Shown here: piece by piece, positions 30,786 to 43,233 of the stretch | Numbering within the stretch: the first letter of the stretch is position 1 | Layout of the letters: every line of letters begins with the position of its first letter | From: Siderastrea radians | Taxonomy: Eukaryota; Cnidaria; Anthozoa; Scleractinia; Rhizangiidae | Reading direction: 5' to 3' | Length of the DNA stretch: 64,000 bases | NCBI GenBank assembly: GCA_964017195.1 | Contig: OZ024897.1 | Location: 3,701,409-3,765,408 of the forward strand | Program-made: the position numbers and the translations under genes | Notes under the pieces: generated by a model | What the model was told of the DNA's origin: nothing | What the model saw: the letters and a program-made list of their open reading frames with translations, nothing else | Database searches by the model: none

Positions 30786-33306
30786 CATGTTCATTTCATT
30801 TTTGATCAGTTGGTGGGAAAAAGGAGATTTTCGGAAAGGGTTGCGAGAAAACATGTGCAGTCGCTTAAAGCAATCGTCCTCAGGGTTTTCTTCTAATTCT
30901 TCTCGGAGAAAAAGATTTCTACCGTTCATTAAAAAAAGATTCTGTTTCGAATGCGAGGGCTGTTTTTCACTAGAGACATTAAGCATAAGTTCATTAAAAA
31001 TTCTAGTGAAATTATTATCAACTTAAGCATAAGTGTATACGAAGCATGCGCATTAGAAGTTGAAATAATGTTTTTGTTTCTGCTTGTGTTGATGCTCACG
31101 TCATTCGTCTCCTCACAAGACATAACTGTGACAAAAGCATAAACATAAGCATAAAAAAGGCTAGTCTGTCCGGGATTGTACGTAGTGATCGTATGGAGAC
31201 AGAGCACATATCGCGGATCTTTGCGATCGCAGCTACTGCAGCGATCACATGGAAACCTAAGATAGTGAGGGTGCAAACGACGCGTTTTCAGAATTTTGCA
31301 CTTTTGAATGAGGGTCATATACACATTAGCGGCGATTGTTTTGCGCGGCGATTTGATTGAATTAAAATTTGAAGCTGATCACTACCGGAGCTTAAAGGGT
31401 TAATTATATAGTATAAATAAAATATCTGTCTTTTCAGATTGTTTTGGGGCATTTAAAAGGGATAGCACAGTGGCGATCTGCTCAAATTTTTTAGCTGAAA
31501 ATTTAAGTCAGAGAAATTTTTAGGACGAACTTTGTAATTCCCCAAATTTCTTACCTATTTTTGGCTTTCCGAAAATCCTACAGCTGACCTTATTTGTCCC
31601 TCCGAAAACGAAAGGAATTAATTTTTCCATGTTACGAAAGTCTGAGTGAGTTAACCAAAGAAAATGCTAGTTCTGAGTTCATAACAATTAATTGCGAATT
31701 TCTACCGAAACGATCTATTGCTTGTCCCTGTTTCATCAGAGTGGCTCTGGCCTAATTTTCTTGACAATAGTCAGCGCACCAAAAGGAATACAGTATTTGC
31801 AGCCGATATTGATTAAGCTGCCGCACTCGCAAAAACCAGCTGTTGGTTGCAACTATAGTAACCAATAATGGCCGGACTGAAGACGGAAACTGGAAGCGAA
31901 CCATGATCCATAAAAACAAAAAAGTATGCAGAAATTAAACGTCATTCCCTTTTAATAATTTGTTAATGTATCATTAAATATGTAGTTATCGGAAAAACGA
32001 AACTTTTTCTGTGCGATGAACCAACTATAAGCATGAGAAAGGTAATAATTAGCATTTCATTCATAAATGGATTCTGTAGTTTCAGGACGTCACATCTACG
32101 CCATTAGGAACATCAGTATAAAATTAAAGCGTGGGCTTTTTCTACTGGCTATATATAGAAATGCAAGCCAAATATACATTGTTTCAAAGTTCAGTTCGCA
32201 TGAAATCTTGATTGTGAGTCAGTTCATTTTATTTAAAGACAAAAACTGAGTTTGTTCAATGAATGTCGGAATCGAAATCGGCAATTAAAAAATTCCGAGA
32301 CACCTGGTATAATAAAATGCTTATTCGGTTCGCATCCTATCCCCAATATTTTCACTTCGACACTGAAGAATAATATCATTAACGCAGAAATATGCTTAAT
32401 AAAGAATAATCTCACTATTAAAGACAGAGATATTTAAAATTTAATGTTTCATTCACTTCTAATTCACAAAGTTTAATTTGCTGAGTTATTATTGTTTTTT
32501 CTTTTCTTTTTTGAAATTTTTTGGGGGAGGAATTCTGTTTAGTTTTATAACTGTTGTATTCACCAATTTAGTCATGATAACAAAATAATCGGAAGAGCAA
32601 TCTAGATAAAAAAAAAACCGTCATTTTATCATACAGAGGGCGTATCTTAATTTTAGCAGACTATTTCGCACACAGACAATTTACGTCATTTTAAGTCAAG
32701 AATATATCATACGTTCGGTACGACTGAAAAATTTGGTTTCGAAGTTGGTTCAGTAGAGTCATTCAAGATTGAAGATCACTTTTGACTCATAATTAACAAG
32801 ACTTGTCTGTTGATCATCAACCGGCGATAGCGATAATTTGCAGCTGGAATATCGCTTTAAACTTAGCTCTCTGTTTCAGTCTGCTAACGGCTCAGTCGAC
32901 TGCGCCTAACTCCGAAGAATTACTTCTTTCATAACTCGGGCAGATAAAGTTATTGTTCAATGCATGGAAGTTTTTGTATCGCGCGCAAAAACTATACGCC
33001 TGAGATCTTTACAGGCGGGTATGGGTATCGATATCATAAAGAAACTAATATTGCTTCAAAACATAAGCTGAACCTGCTAGAATATTTATGCCAAAAAAAA
33101 GGAACAAGACTATGCACATAGCCTTTACAACCATTTTACCAGTTTTCTAAATTAATGAAAAAGCCATCATAAATGCATTAAAATTCTACAGTTAACGGAA
33201 ACGTCTTCACGTTGCCAGTGCAAGGCAATAAAACGTTTTTGGGTTATAGTATATTTTATCAATACAGTAATATGGTAAAAAAGGGTAAGTGTCTTTATTT
33301 GCTTAC

Positions 33307-33585
33307 CTCAGAGTTTGGGTACGACGATCGACGTCTCGAACCTTCAAGATCATCCAAAATGCTATCCATGCTACGATTTACGCTCATGACAGCCTCAGAA
33401 TTCAGGCGATATCGTCGACGTTGTCGGCGACCTGCAGACACGAGCCTGTAAAATAAGTTTAGCGTATCCATAGTTGAAAAAAGCTCTTACCGCGACCTCG
33501 CTATGCTGTTTGCGTCCCCGGCGCTGTTATCATCCGTTTGAATATTTGGACACCCTTGTAAGCTTGCTCCATTTCTGAGTGTGTT
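33307..33585 (-). CDS. Possible two-exon gene fragment, unknown product
   Basis: Exon b (33307-33445) has acceptor TATTTTACAG and donor GTAAGC and encodes GRRQRRRYRLNSEAVMSVNR, then SMDSILDDLEGSRRRSSYPN. Exon a (33491 to about 33585) ends at a GTAAGA donor and encodes IQTDDNSAGDANSIARS; its phase (2) fits exon b. The upstream start of exon a and any start codon are not found. The product is basic, Arg/Ser-rich and not recognised. Confidence 0.4.
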
Positions 33586-33949
33586 TGCCTAGTTTGTCAA
33601 ACTGCAAAGATCGTTGACGAAGTGAATCTTTACGGCGGTGCAGCTTGAAACATTAATTGAGGTTGCCACAATTGAATGGAATTAATAACGTCTTCTTCGC
33701 TCAACAATTCGTCGCAAAATATTCATGGGTTTGTGCAAGGAGTTGCGCGCCTCTTCAACTCAAACTTGAAATAAATAGCACTGAAATCGCCTCCGTTGGA
33801 TGCTCAAGAATTGGAGATACGTCGATCCTTAGCGAAATTGCCAAAATGGCAAGAGACTGTCTCAATCCCGCTGTCAACCCATTTTCCGTCCTCTCATACC
33901 AAGTCGTTAATGACTTTAGTGTCAGTAATATCAACTTAATTTGCAAATT

Positions 33950-34300
33950 AAATTAAGAGACTGCCTCGCTAGGTGTTTGGCGGAAGACTTTTGCTTGAGT
34001 TCTGTGTGGTTGCAGGTGCCAGTTGAGCAGTCAGCCAAACAATAGATGATTCATTTTCACAGACGAATATCAAATGTCATAAAGGGATTTTGACAGTCAG
34101 TCCTTCGGTTTAAAAGCGTGCTAAATGCGTCGAGTTCTAGTATATATTCCAATGCTGTTTCAGGAACAAACAAATTTGTAAATAACAGTATATTTTAGGA
34201 CAACAAAATCCATAACTTAAATTCAATTATAGGGATTTGAGCTAATTAACTGATAGTTTATTTTCTTCTAGATTAAATATTCAACTTTCATTCGTTAATT
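33950..34300. repeat. Segmental duplication, copy 1
   Basis: TTTTCACAGACGAATATCAA, GGATTTTGACAG and TTGGCGGAAGAC are repeated in the same order at 38840-39120, at roughly 75-80% identity by eye. Confidence 0.7.
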
Positions 34301-35915
34301 CCTTGTTGTTTACTTGGTTAATCATCATTACAAATTGCAGTGCAATGCCTGCTGTAGTCTGCAACTGAAAAACAATTTGCTAGTTCCCAGGGTTCTCATT
34401 TTTACCACACCGTGAAGTCTGAGTACGATGTCGAACTTGTCCCAGTTTCTCGAACCTTTTCCATCTCCCGTTTATTTTCATTTCGGGCTCAAAAAATCCC
34501 GATTTTAAGTCGAATTGGGATTGAAATTTGTCTGAAGTCACTCTAGATACTGAACGATTTTCACTCCAGGCCCATGTAGGGAACGGAAAACGTTTGACCC
34601 AACTTGGTCAATTTGACCCTGATCGAAACTATCCAGGAGCTAAATTTGTAGAGACTGCGTTCACTATATTATAAAATAAAGAAAAAATATCTCCTCCCTG
34701 TACTCATGTTCTCCATAAGACCTTGAATTTGATCATTTCACGTTGTAAATGTGCAATGTACAGTAAAAAATTCAAATTTAAAAAAAAGTATAACGCTTTT
34801 GTAGAGCCTCATTTTACGATGTTCTTTAGACGCCCCCGTCGTAGTGGCATAAGTTTCCTAACTTTACGTGATACAAGAATATTAAAAAAGTCCACGTTAA
34901 GAATTTTAAAAGTGCTCATGCCTCACTCAGTCACGTGTTCTTTTCGGTCGACTATCCTTACGCGGAAAGAGAGACTGCTCGGCTCGCAGTTTAGTTTTCG
35001 TTTGACGTAACTGATGTTTTGGACTAGTACAAAGTATGAGACATTAGGCCTTGGCGTGACCCCTGCGGGATTTTTAGGCAAAATTAACAGGAAATAGGAT
35101 TTACTTATATGATTATTTAAAATCTTGTGATAAAATGTAAGACAAACAGTTTTTGGTCATACATTTGGCAGTCAATTGCTTCCTAATAGACTTAATTTGT
35201 TGACAGTTTGCGTCACGGTTACTGTTGTATTTTTAGCATGATGCAGCCCACATTTTGGCCCACTACAAAGTTTAACGCGTTGGATTTTTTCTGAACAAGA
35301 CAGATGAAAAAAAAAATAGGTAAAGAACGCGCTTAATGGCTGTATAAGGCTTGGGCGGACGGGAAACTTTTTCTCATATACATTTTCTTAGATAAGAAAC
35401 AAGAACCACGCGATTTCGACCGTGGCACGGTGATTTCTTTTCACCTTAACCTCACGGGGGGGGGGGGGGAGGTGGGGGAGGGGGCTGGTAACAGCCTACG
35501 AGCTTGATATTACCAGGGGCTGTAACCCGGGGTGTAAAACTTCCATATGCATATTGCGTTTGTGAAACGGCGTTTTCGGAAATTGGGTTATTTTCAGATG
35601 ACGCCACGAAGCCTTCCCTGACACTCCAAAAATGACAAGGTCTCCAAGATTTTTGAAGATGACACGAGGTCTTCGAGAAATACAACTCGAAGTTCTTTAC
35701 TGGTAATTAACGAGAATCAAAAGCTAAAATCACAGGAAAGACTTATCCAAGCTGCAGTCTAGCGCCCTAACAACAAAGCTAACCATCCGACAGAAAGGTT
35801 TCTTCCTTCACCTTATAATTATCCACATTTAAATCAGTATTGTTTTAGTCTTTCCTGCCTTATATTTAGCCAGGAATAAGGGTCCCTCCCGATTCCTCTC
35901 ATGGAAAGAAGAAAG

Positions 35916-35954
<39 letters not shown>

Positions 35955-35959
35955 CGATG
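35916..35959. repeat. GAT trinucleotide microsatellite
   Basis: About 14 GAT units with one interruption (GAC). G-runs lie nearby at 35457-35469 and 36028-36036. Confidence 0.95.
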
Positions 35960-36239
35960 ACATAGGTTTGACGAGATGTGGCTTGAGGCTTAAAATTGAG
36001 GTGGTTGCGGGATAACAATACCCCGTGGGGGGGGGGGACACTCAATAAAGATTCGGAAGCTGGGGTGGTTCTGGGGGTGGCTCCACCCAATTTATATACT
36101 AATTTTGATCGAAACAATAATTCGATTAATTCTTGATTTTACCGCCCATCGGATCCACTTAAACCTTTTCTGAGTTATTTTCTTACACCGCAGCTATTCA
36201 GTTAAGACGGGCCTGTCACTGTGCTCACACCGAATACGT

Positions 36240-36950
36240 CAATTTATGCATATATTTGAAATCTAGCTCATATAAGAGGGAACAAAACGCTCGAATCTCT
36301 ACACTACAATAATTTTGTCGAATCAAAACATTTAGCCGTTAAAACAAACTTGGATAAAATGCATAAGACTTGATGCCAAGATCGAGAACCTTTAACCCCG
36401 AGCGTTTAGCTCGAGATCAACTTTCGACAAGTAATCATGCAAATGTACATGTAACGCAATTTTATAAACCGCATGCCATTTATTACTGTATTGCAAAATA
36501 CTGAAAATGCATGCGTAAGGGCTGGCGGAGAATTCAAAGGTTTAATTCTAGCATCTACGGCTTGGTATGAAATTTCTGCTGAGGGTTTTCATTTTGCGAT
36601 ATGTACTTTTTGCAATTTCCAAAACAGATCACGCAATATTTATTTACAATACCCAACAGAAAAATCCGTGAACCTAGGTGCACACAACTGTGTAACTCCA
36701 GCTTGCAAGGGCCCGTCGTTAATAAACCACAGGTTTTCTCGTTTTTGCAGACTTGCGGTATACGAACGTGTCAAAGAAACAAATTAATTCTACAGACATT
36801 CAAAATAACATCTTTGTGAATAGACCTTTAAGCACCTTCAATAAGGCCCTAATAAGGTCACAACTTATAATCTCTGAGTTTTTTACCCTCATCGTTTTGT
36901 GTGTAAAATATAAACGAACCGGCAGTGAAATAAAGGAAAATTTTTAAACA
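36240..36950. repeat. Upstream segment of the DOMON pseudogene, duplicated at 56940-57480
   Basis: TTTGAAATCTAGCTC, AATTTTGTCGAA, TTGCAAAATACTGAAAATGC and ACCACAGGTTTTCT appear in the same order in both places. At 36268 a TATAAGAGGGA word precedes the pseudogene, so this may be a former promoter region. Confidence 0.7.
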
Positions 36951-37682
36951 TAACTTCAGTCAGTATGAAAATTGAAACTAACTTTAAGAATTCTACTCTG
37001 GTTGACCTGATTACCCATGATGCACCGGCTGCTGAATGGACTTATTGCGTATTTTCCGCCAAAATATTCGGTAAAATGATCAAAATTTCTTTGCCATAAC
37101 CGAGTTTCTATACCGCCTGTTTATGCAGATTAATCTCTCCTTTATTAGTTCTAGGACTTTCTTGCAAACATCTTTAAAAGAAAACGCGGAAAATTATCAA
37201 ATTTAACTTGTTTTCCGTAAACAAACATTATACCACTTAATTTTGTTTCACATTGCAGGAATACATGCAGGAACATCGCGTCCTTTGTGTTGCTATCACC
37301 AGATTGCAACACTTTACTGGCTCTATGACACTCAAGTGAACAAAAAGGTTCACTTATTCCCCTAGGCGGGGAAATAACCGCACGACAAAAACTTTCCTGA
37401 AAAACCGTTTATGGAAATAAGAAGGTGCGCTTCTTATTATTAGAAAAGAAAAGAAAAGATCCTAACAACGGTACCTTAAAAGCATTTTAGAAAACAACCT
37501 GCAGAAAGCACGGATTTGGTTGGTTGAAAGCTGAAGGTGTAAAGAAAAAGGGATGGCTCTTCATGGGCTTGCTAGTTCTAAAACGGGTTAAGGAGAACAT
37601 TCAGTTTCGGTCCCCGTGTTGCTCAAATATAAGTCTAGTTTTGGAAAAGCGATTTCGCGAAGCCATCATCTTTTACATAGCA

Positions 37683-37941
37683 ATGACTGTCCTTCAGTTT
37701 TGTTTGTTGACCTTTTTTGTGGTTGGTACAAAAAGTACTTATATAATTTCCAACAAGATTGTTATTGATGGCGGAAACTACAATGTTCTGTACACGTATG
37801 ACGCGTATGCAGATAAGTTGTTTTTTTGAGGTTGAAGTTCGGGCGACAGGTTGGGTCGGGTTTAGCTTCGCTACTCCTAACAATATGCAGAACTACGATG
37901 TGGTAGTTGATGGAAAACACTGCACTGGAGGTTATCTAAGG
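37683..37941 (+). pseudogene. Frameshifted DOMON first exon (paralogue of the 49862 gene)
   Basis: The ATG at 37683 opens a signal-peptide-like MTVLQFCLLTFFVVGTKSTY. It continues to a DOMON start (IDGGNYNVLYTYDAYADKLFF) and hits a stop because of a run of seven T at 37821-37827. One base less restores EVEVRATGWVGFSFATPNN and MQNYDVVVDG, ending at a GTAAGC donor as in the intact paralogue (267 nt there, 258+1 here). I find no following DOMON exons before 49 kb. It is either a dead fragment or carries a homopolymer sequencing error. Confidence 0.8.
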
Positions 37942-38039
37942 GTAAGCCCCTTACGTTAGTATACATAATGTAAAAATCATGGTGTTTTGGTTCATTTTGT
38001 GACATGTATTTCCGCTCGGAAAAAATATCTTTGAAAAAA

Positions 38040-38770
38040 CAGTTGAACCTCCAGTAGGTGACCACCCAAAATGTCAAGCCTAAGTGGTCGGACGGGAGCG
38101 GGTGTTCCCCAGGGGGGTATAGGTATTGTGGGGGAGTACCCCCCGGGGTGTTCCCTTACGAGAGTCAGACCACAGAGAGACAAAATTTTGATTTCTTGAA
38201 AAAAATTGTCTAGTTTTTTTTTAAGTTTGTCATTCGTAATCCATCTTAATCTCCCTCAGTTGTAACCATCCTTGTTTATTTTTGGTTTATTTTTACTTCT
38301 CTGGTGTTTTTCTACCATAGGAAACTATTATTGTGAGGTTTCCTTCAATAAAAAAATAATCAGGATCAGATCAGGGGAAGTGGATGAAAATACCGTGACA
38401 TAGTTCCTTTCATAGCTAGTTTCAGAGGTTAACTGTCACTAATCAACGTACAGACTGACATACAGCACAAAATAAAGTGTTATATCTTTCTTTTATAACA
38501 TTAACAAATTGACAATTCAATGCGTTTGACTTTAGCATAAGCCAGGTGTCACAGATACCTACAGCGCCACTGCCGCGGTCGCTTACGTGAGGTTCCACCT
38601 ATAGTGATTTGACTGAGAACATTTTGGTATTTTGAAAAAAGGTCGCTAACTAGCCTCCCACGCAGCCGTTTTTTAGGGGAGTCGTATTACTCCAAAAACG
38701 ACTGCGTGGGAAGGTAGTACTGAGCTAACGGGAGATGGCCGCACAGGGAGGCTTGACTGTACCTAACAAG
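38040..38770. repeat. Degenerate TA-type repeat
   Basis: CAGTTGAACCTCCAGTAGGTGACC near the left (38041) and GGAGGCTTGACTGTA at 38747-38761 are of the pogo/Tigger terminal style. A short inverted piece (GCCTCCCACGCAGCCGTTTTT / AAAACGACTGCGTGGGAAGG) is at 38653-38715. Confidence 0.45.
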
Positions 38771-38839
38771 TTGCAAGTCTAGTGAAATACTCCACAAATA
38801 TTTCGGACATCACTTAATATTGGTGAAAGGAGTGAAAGA

Positions 38840-39120
38840 TTGAATTGTTCAGTGCTTGGCGGAAGACTACTGAGTTCTGTGTTAGAGCACATACAGTGAA
38901 GAAGTCAACCAAATACTAACTGATACGTTTTCACAGACGAATGTCAAATGCCATGAATGGATTTTGACAGCCGGTTCTTGCTTTAAACGCCTGCTAAATT
39001 CGAGTAGTTGTATTGATTTTTTTAATGTTACTATTGTAAGTTTATCAAACGACCTTAAAACCCAGATTTATGTTCAATTATACAGATTTGCTATAATTAA
39101 TAGTTCGCCTTCATTCATAG
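38840..39120. repeat. Segmental duplication, copy 2
   Basis: Matches 33950-34300 in order and orientation (CTTGGCGGAAGACT, TTTTCACAGACGAATGTCAA). The pair brackets the DOMON pseudogene exon. Confidence 0.7.
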
Positions 39121-39659
39121 TTTGTCTATAATCAGCTTTCATTAGCGAACATGGCGTTTCCTATTTACCGTACCGCCACCATTTTCCTCCGTCGTAAACA
39201 CATTAAAAAGTCTAAAAACGATCATTGTATGAAGAGAAGAAACTAATTTTGCAGTCATTTTAAATTAACGTCTTAACTGTGTACCTTCAAAGAGTTCCTA
39301 ATTAGGGCACAACTGAGCTTTAAATGCCCTTCGCACTGTGCTTAAAACATATACCCACTGTAGAATTTTTCATGTGTAAATTCAAAAATTTTATAAATAT
39401 AAATTTCAGATCATATACACTTGAGTGCAGGCTTTTTGAATTTCTTGGATTACCAAAAGTCATAACCAAAAGCTCAAGAAGGTTTTTCTACTTCGTGTTT
39501 TTTTAACTTAAAAAGTGACATGACGCCGGGCTTTGATCGCTTCAGGATTTGTTATGCAAATTAGCTGAAGGGGGATTGAATCCCCCCTTAGTTAATATTA
39601 ACAGTAACTTAACGCCATGATTTGTCACCTTAAGGATTCATAAGAATGAAACGAGGTGT

Positions 39660-41190
39660 TAGCTTCGGCATATCATAAAAGCTGGACTGGACCCTGGACT
39701 CTGGACTCTGGACTCTGGACTTTTCCCTCTAAAAACTTTATCCCCCCCCCCGAAAAAACCTCTTCATCTCCCCCCAAAAAGCTTCCCCCCCAAAAAGAAA
39801 AATTCCTTCCCCCAAATAAAAATTTCAACTAAATCGGATTTTTTTCCTAATAAACAAGTTAGAAGTGTGCTAGTTTTCAAACAAACAACTTTATTCCCCC
39901 CACCCACCTCCTCGAAAAAACCTTTATGTCTACCCCTAAAAGCTGCCCCCTCCCAAAAAATCCGCCTCCCCTCCCCCAAATAACAAAATACAACTACATC
40001 GGATTTCTGATTGAAAGCGATTGAACAAACACTTGTCGTCTCAATGTTGTTGCACAAATCGGCATTGAAATCACGAACGCCATCGAACTACCCAACCCCA
40101 ATCCTTAAAAAAAGTATTTGGCGTGCAAACGTGATTGGATTACACAATAAGCAAAGATCAGATAAAATTCTCTATTCATCGATGCGACGTGTGCAAGCTC
40201 TTATCAGCTGCCAGTGACAATGTTGTTTACCTAAGGTGTTACATTTATTCTTGTTTTCAGTCAAGCATAAAGTATTGTGTCCTTGAAATAAATTGCATTT
40301 TTTCAGAACGTTACTAGTTCGATGGTCATACTAAAGCTTGTTAATTGCCGCCGCTCAGAGGCTCTTTCCACCCCCAGATAGGTTCTATTCACCGACACGT
40401 GCAAGGCCTTGCGTACTTTTATCAACTAATCTGATAACAAGCTTTTGAAGTGCAGACGCGGTGTCCGTGTTCTTTGTCTCATTAACAAAAGATTTTTAAA
40501 AAGCATAAGCGTAATTAACTGTCCAGACAGAGACTTTGGTGTCTCAGTTGGCCAAGTTTAGGTGCTGTGATTTCAATTATTTATTAGCAAACAAAAAGAG
40601 AGAGACCTTTTCTGCAAGGCGATATAAAATTTTTTGGGAAGGGGCAGTTTTTAGGAGGAGACATAAAGGTCTTTCCGGGGAGGTGGGTGGAGGGGACTAA
40701 AGTTGTTTGTTTGAAAACTCACAGACTTCTAACTTGTTTATTAGGAAAAAAATCCGATGTAGTTGAATTTTGTATTTGGGGGAGGGAATTTTGTTTTTTT
40801 TTGGGGGGGGGAAGGTTTTTTGGGGGGAGATATAAAGATTCTTTTCGGGGAGGGATAAAGTTTTTAGAGAGGGCAGTTTTTAGGGGGAGACATAAAGGTT
40901 TTTTCGGGTAGGTGGGTGGGGGGGGGAAAAGTTGTTTCTTTGAAAACTCACACACTTCTAACTTGTTTATTAAGAAAAAAATCCGATTTAGTTGAATTTT
41001 TTATTTGGGGAGGGAATTTTTTTTTGGGGGAGAGTTTTTTGGGGGGAGATATAGAGGTTTTTTCGGGGGGGGGGGATAAAGTTTTAAGAGGGAAAAGTCC
41101 AGAGTCCAGAGTCCAGAGTCCAGAGTCTAGAGTCCAGAGTCCAGAGTCCAGAGTCCAGAGTCCAGAGTCCAGCTTTTAGGATATGCCGTT
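39660..41190. mobile_element. Fold-back element with G/C-run arms and a GAGTCCA core repeat
   Basis: The left arm (39660-40010) begins GGCATATCATAAAAGCTGGA and the right arm (about 40615-41190) ends with its inverse, TCCAGCTTTTAGGATATGCC. Both arms are built of repeated modules: TCCGATTTAGTTGAA, ACTTCTAACTTGTTTATTA and poly-G/poly-C runs. The left arm has two modules, the right arm three. The centre (40010-40615) is single copy. No transposase is seen, so it is a non-autonomous fold-back element. Confidence 0.8.
41096..41172. repeat. 7-bp repeat (GTCCAGA)n, ~11 units
   Basis: Head-to-tail GTCCAGA units with one T variant lie at the end of the right arm of the fold-back element; the left arm carries four to five units in inverse orientation (39685-39720). 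Confidence 0.95.
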
Positions 41191-41248
41191 AGCTTCTTGC
41201 TGCAAAATATGACGATGTTGACAGATAACTACAATTTATTGAGACCTG

Positions 41249-41496
41249 TTGGCAAACAGAGAAGAGAAAAAAAAAAAAGGAAAATAAAGCGCGCAATATA
41301 ATCTTCTATCGGGCCCAATTTTAGCAGCGTTCTTTGTATTTCCTCTTATTTGGTCGTCCGCTAAAAACTTTTCTTGCTCTGCGGTTACCGTGGGCCCTTT
41401 TAACCGAACGGAAATAGAGTCTGGCCGCAGGTCACGCGTACTTTTTCGCATAAGATCGAGAAATTTGTTCGCTTTTAACATCCTTTGCCAGGCACT
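41249..41496 (-). CDS. Unassigned ORF, possibly a terminal exon
   Basis: The minus strand reads ANKFLDLMRKSTRDLRPDSI then SVRLKGPTVTAEQEKFLADD. Mixed charged and hydrophobic residues look coding, but no domain is recognised and the upstream acceptor is not convincing (the frame is stopped before a CTTTCAG). It could be a fragment of a gene or a repeat-borne frame. Confidence 0.22.
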
Positions 41497-42406
41497 TCAG
41501 TTTGTCCTACAACCTGAAAGCCGGCGTGGATCAAGTGTTCGCAAGAAATTTCTTGGCTTGGTTTCGTTGAATTTCTTTTGTCTGTCCCTTTGTATGACTA
41601 ATGAAAACAAGATCGTAGTGAAATTTTAACCTGATTGCAGCTTATTTTTTGTCAAGTAACTAAACTGATTTCTACTAAAAAAACAAACAAACAAAGAGAG
41701 CAGTTACTTCGAGGGCACAGGCGGGACAAGTACCTCGGCTTTTGTCGCTTGCATAAGACATAAGCCAAAGAGGAAGCCTGCTTGCGAGATAAATTTCACC
41801 GCAATCTCTGCTACTGTTTATTCGACCTTGTTGACGTGATTGGACATCGAAGGCCATCGGGGCATCGCTTCTCTGGATCCTGGGCATACATCAAAGTAGC
41901 ATTAACCTGGGCATTGAGTATTTCCGCTGCTTTACGTGGTTCTCGATTTGTTCTGTGTAAATTTCCCTGGACCACCAGCGTGAATGATCCCGAGATGTTA
42001 ATACTGATTCAAGCCGGCGCGCGTTGGGTGAGATGTGTACATCAGGTGGGTTTATATTTCCCTTTATAAAACAAAGTTTCCGCAAGAGCGGAGTTATCAA
42101 GACGGCGCCTTAACCGTAACGTCAGAGGAAGAATGAAAGTCTTCCATAACACCTTTGCGTAACCTAACCTCTGCCGTAACGTTAACTATTATTTACATTC
42201 TAGCGTCTCCGATAAAAAAGGGGTTGCTTGTTGATTCTGATTAGGTTCGGCTCATGTACACATTACGAGCAATTTCTGTTTTCGCTTAGGGACAGTCGAC
42301 CAATTTAAAAAGAACGCGAGCCAGCGCGAAAATCGCCCGCTGCGTAGAATCGTGACGAGCGCGCGATTGATTCCCTTGCGTATTTATATGCTGCGAAAGC
42401 AAAATT

Positions 42407-43233
42407 AGCCGTACAGAGCAGATTAATTTTATGCGTACCCTTGGGTATGTGCTTTGTAAAAGTGCACAGAGCAGATTAACGCAAAGGCAAAATTAACCCT
42501 ACCCTTGGGTATGTGCTACCTAAAAGGGCACAGAGCAGATCAACGCAAAGGCAAAAATAACCGTACCCTTGGGTATGTGCTACCTAAAAAGGCACAGAGC
42601 GGATTACCGCAAAGGCAAATTTACTTGTGTCCTTGGGTATGTGCTACCTAAAAGGGCACAGAGCAGATTAATGCGAAGGCAAAGTTAGCTGAACCCTTGG
42701 GTATGTGCTACCTAAAAGGGAACAGAGCAGATTAACGCGAAGGCAAAATTACTTGTGTCTTTGGGTATGTGCTACCTAAAAGGGCACAGAGCAGATTAAT
42801 GCGAAGGCAAAATTACTTGTGTCCTTGGGTATGTGCTACCTAAAAGGGCACAGAGCAGATTAATGCAAAGGCAAAATTACTTGTGTCCTTAGGTATGTGC
42901 TACCTAAAAGGGCACAGAGCAGATTAATGCGAAGGCAAAATTACTTGTGTCCTTGGGTATGTGCTACCTAAAAGGGCACGGAGCAGTTTAACGCAAAGGC
43001 AAATTTGCTTGTGTCCTTGGGTATGTGCTACCTAAAAGGGCACAGAGCAGATTAATGCGAAGTAAAAATTAACTGAACCCTTGGGTATGTGCTACCTAAA
43101 AGGGCACAGAGCAGATTAATGCGAAGGCAAAATTACTTGTGTCCTTGGGTATGTGCTACCTAAAAGGGCACAGAGCAGATTAATGCGAAGGCAAAATTAC
43201 CTTTATCTATGTGTATATGCTTCCTAAAAGGGC
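42407..43233. repeat. 64-bp satellite, about 13 units
   Basis: Units of 64 bp such as GCACAGAGCAGATTAATGCG + AAGGCAAAATTACTTGTG + CCTTGGGTATGTGCTACC follow each other with few indels. Units at the left edge are more diverged than those in the middle. Confidence 0.95.

Larger units (their letters stand above)
28290..33300. other. Intergenic stretch without recognisable genes
   Basis: Apart from the two MITEs and the TTCA array, I see no exon with convincing splice signals and coding character. A poly-C run is near 29878 and AAGCATAAG words recur at 30980-31160. Confidence 0.5.

Noticed and set aside
30390..31026. Long ORFs (up to 205 residues) rich in SFIH
   Set aside because: They are translations of a TTCA/ACTC/CAGT simple repeat, open in three frames at once.
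35452..36117. ORFs with poly-Pro, poly-Ser or poly-Ile tails
   Set aside because: They come from G-runs and the GAT microsatellite.
40687..41179. Gly/Lys/Phe-rich ORFs
   Set aside because: They are read through poly-G arms and the GTCCAGA array of the fold-back element.
42407..43233. CRISPR array
   Set aside because: Units are head-to-tail repeats with no unique spacers, and the genome is eukaryotic. The 46-bp array at 13794 was rejected for the same reason.
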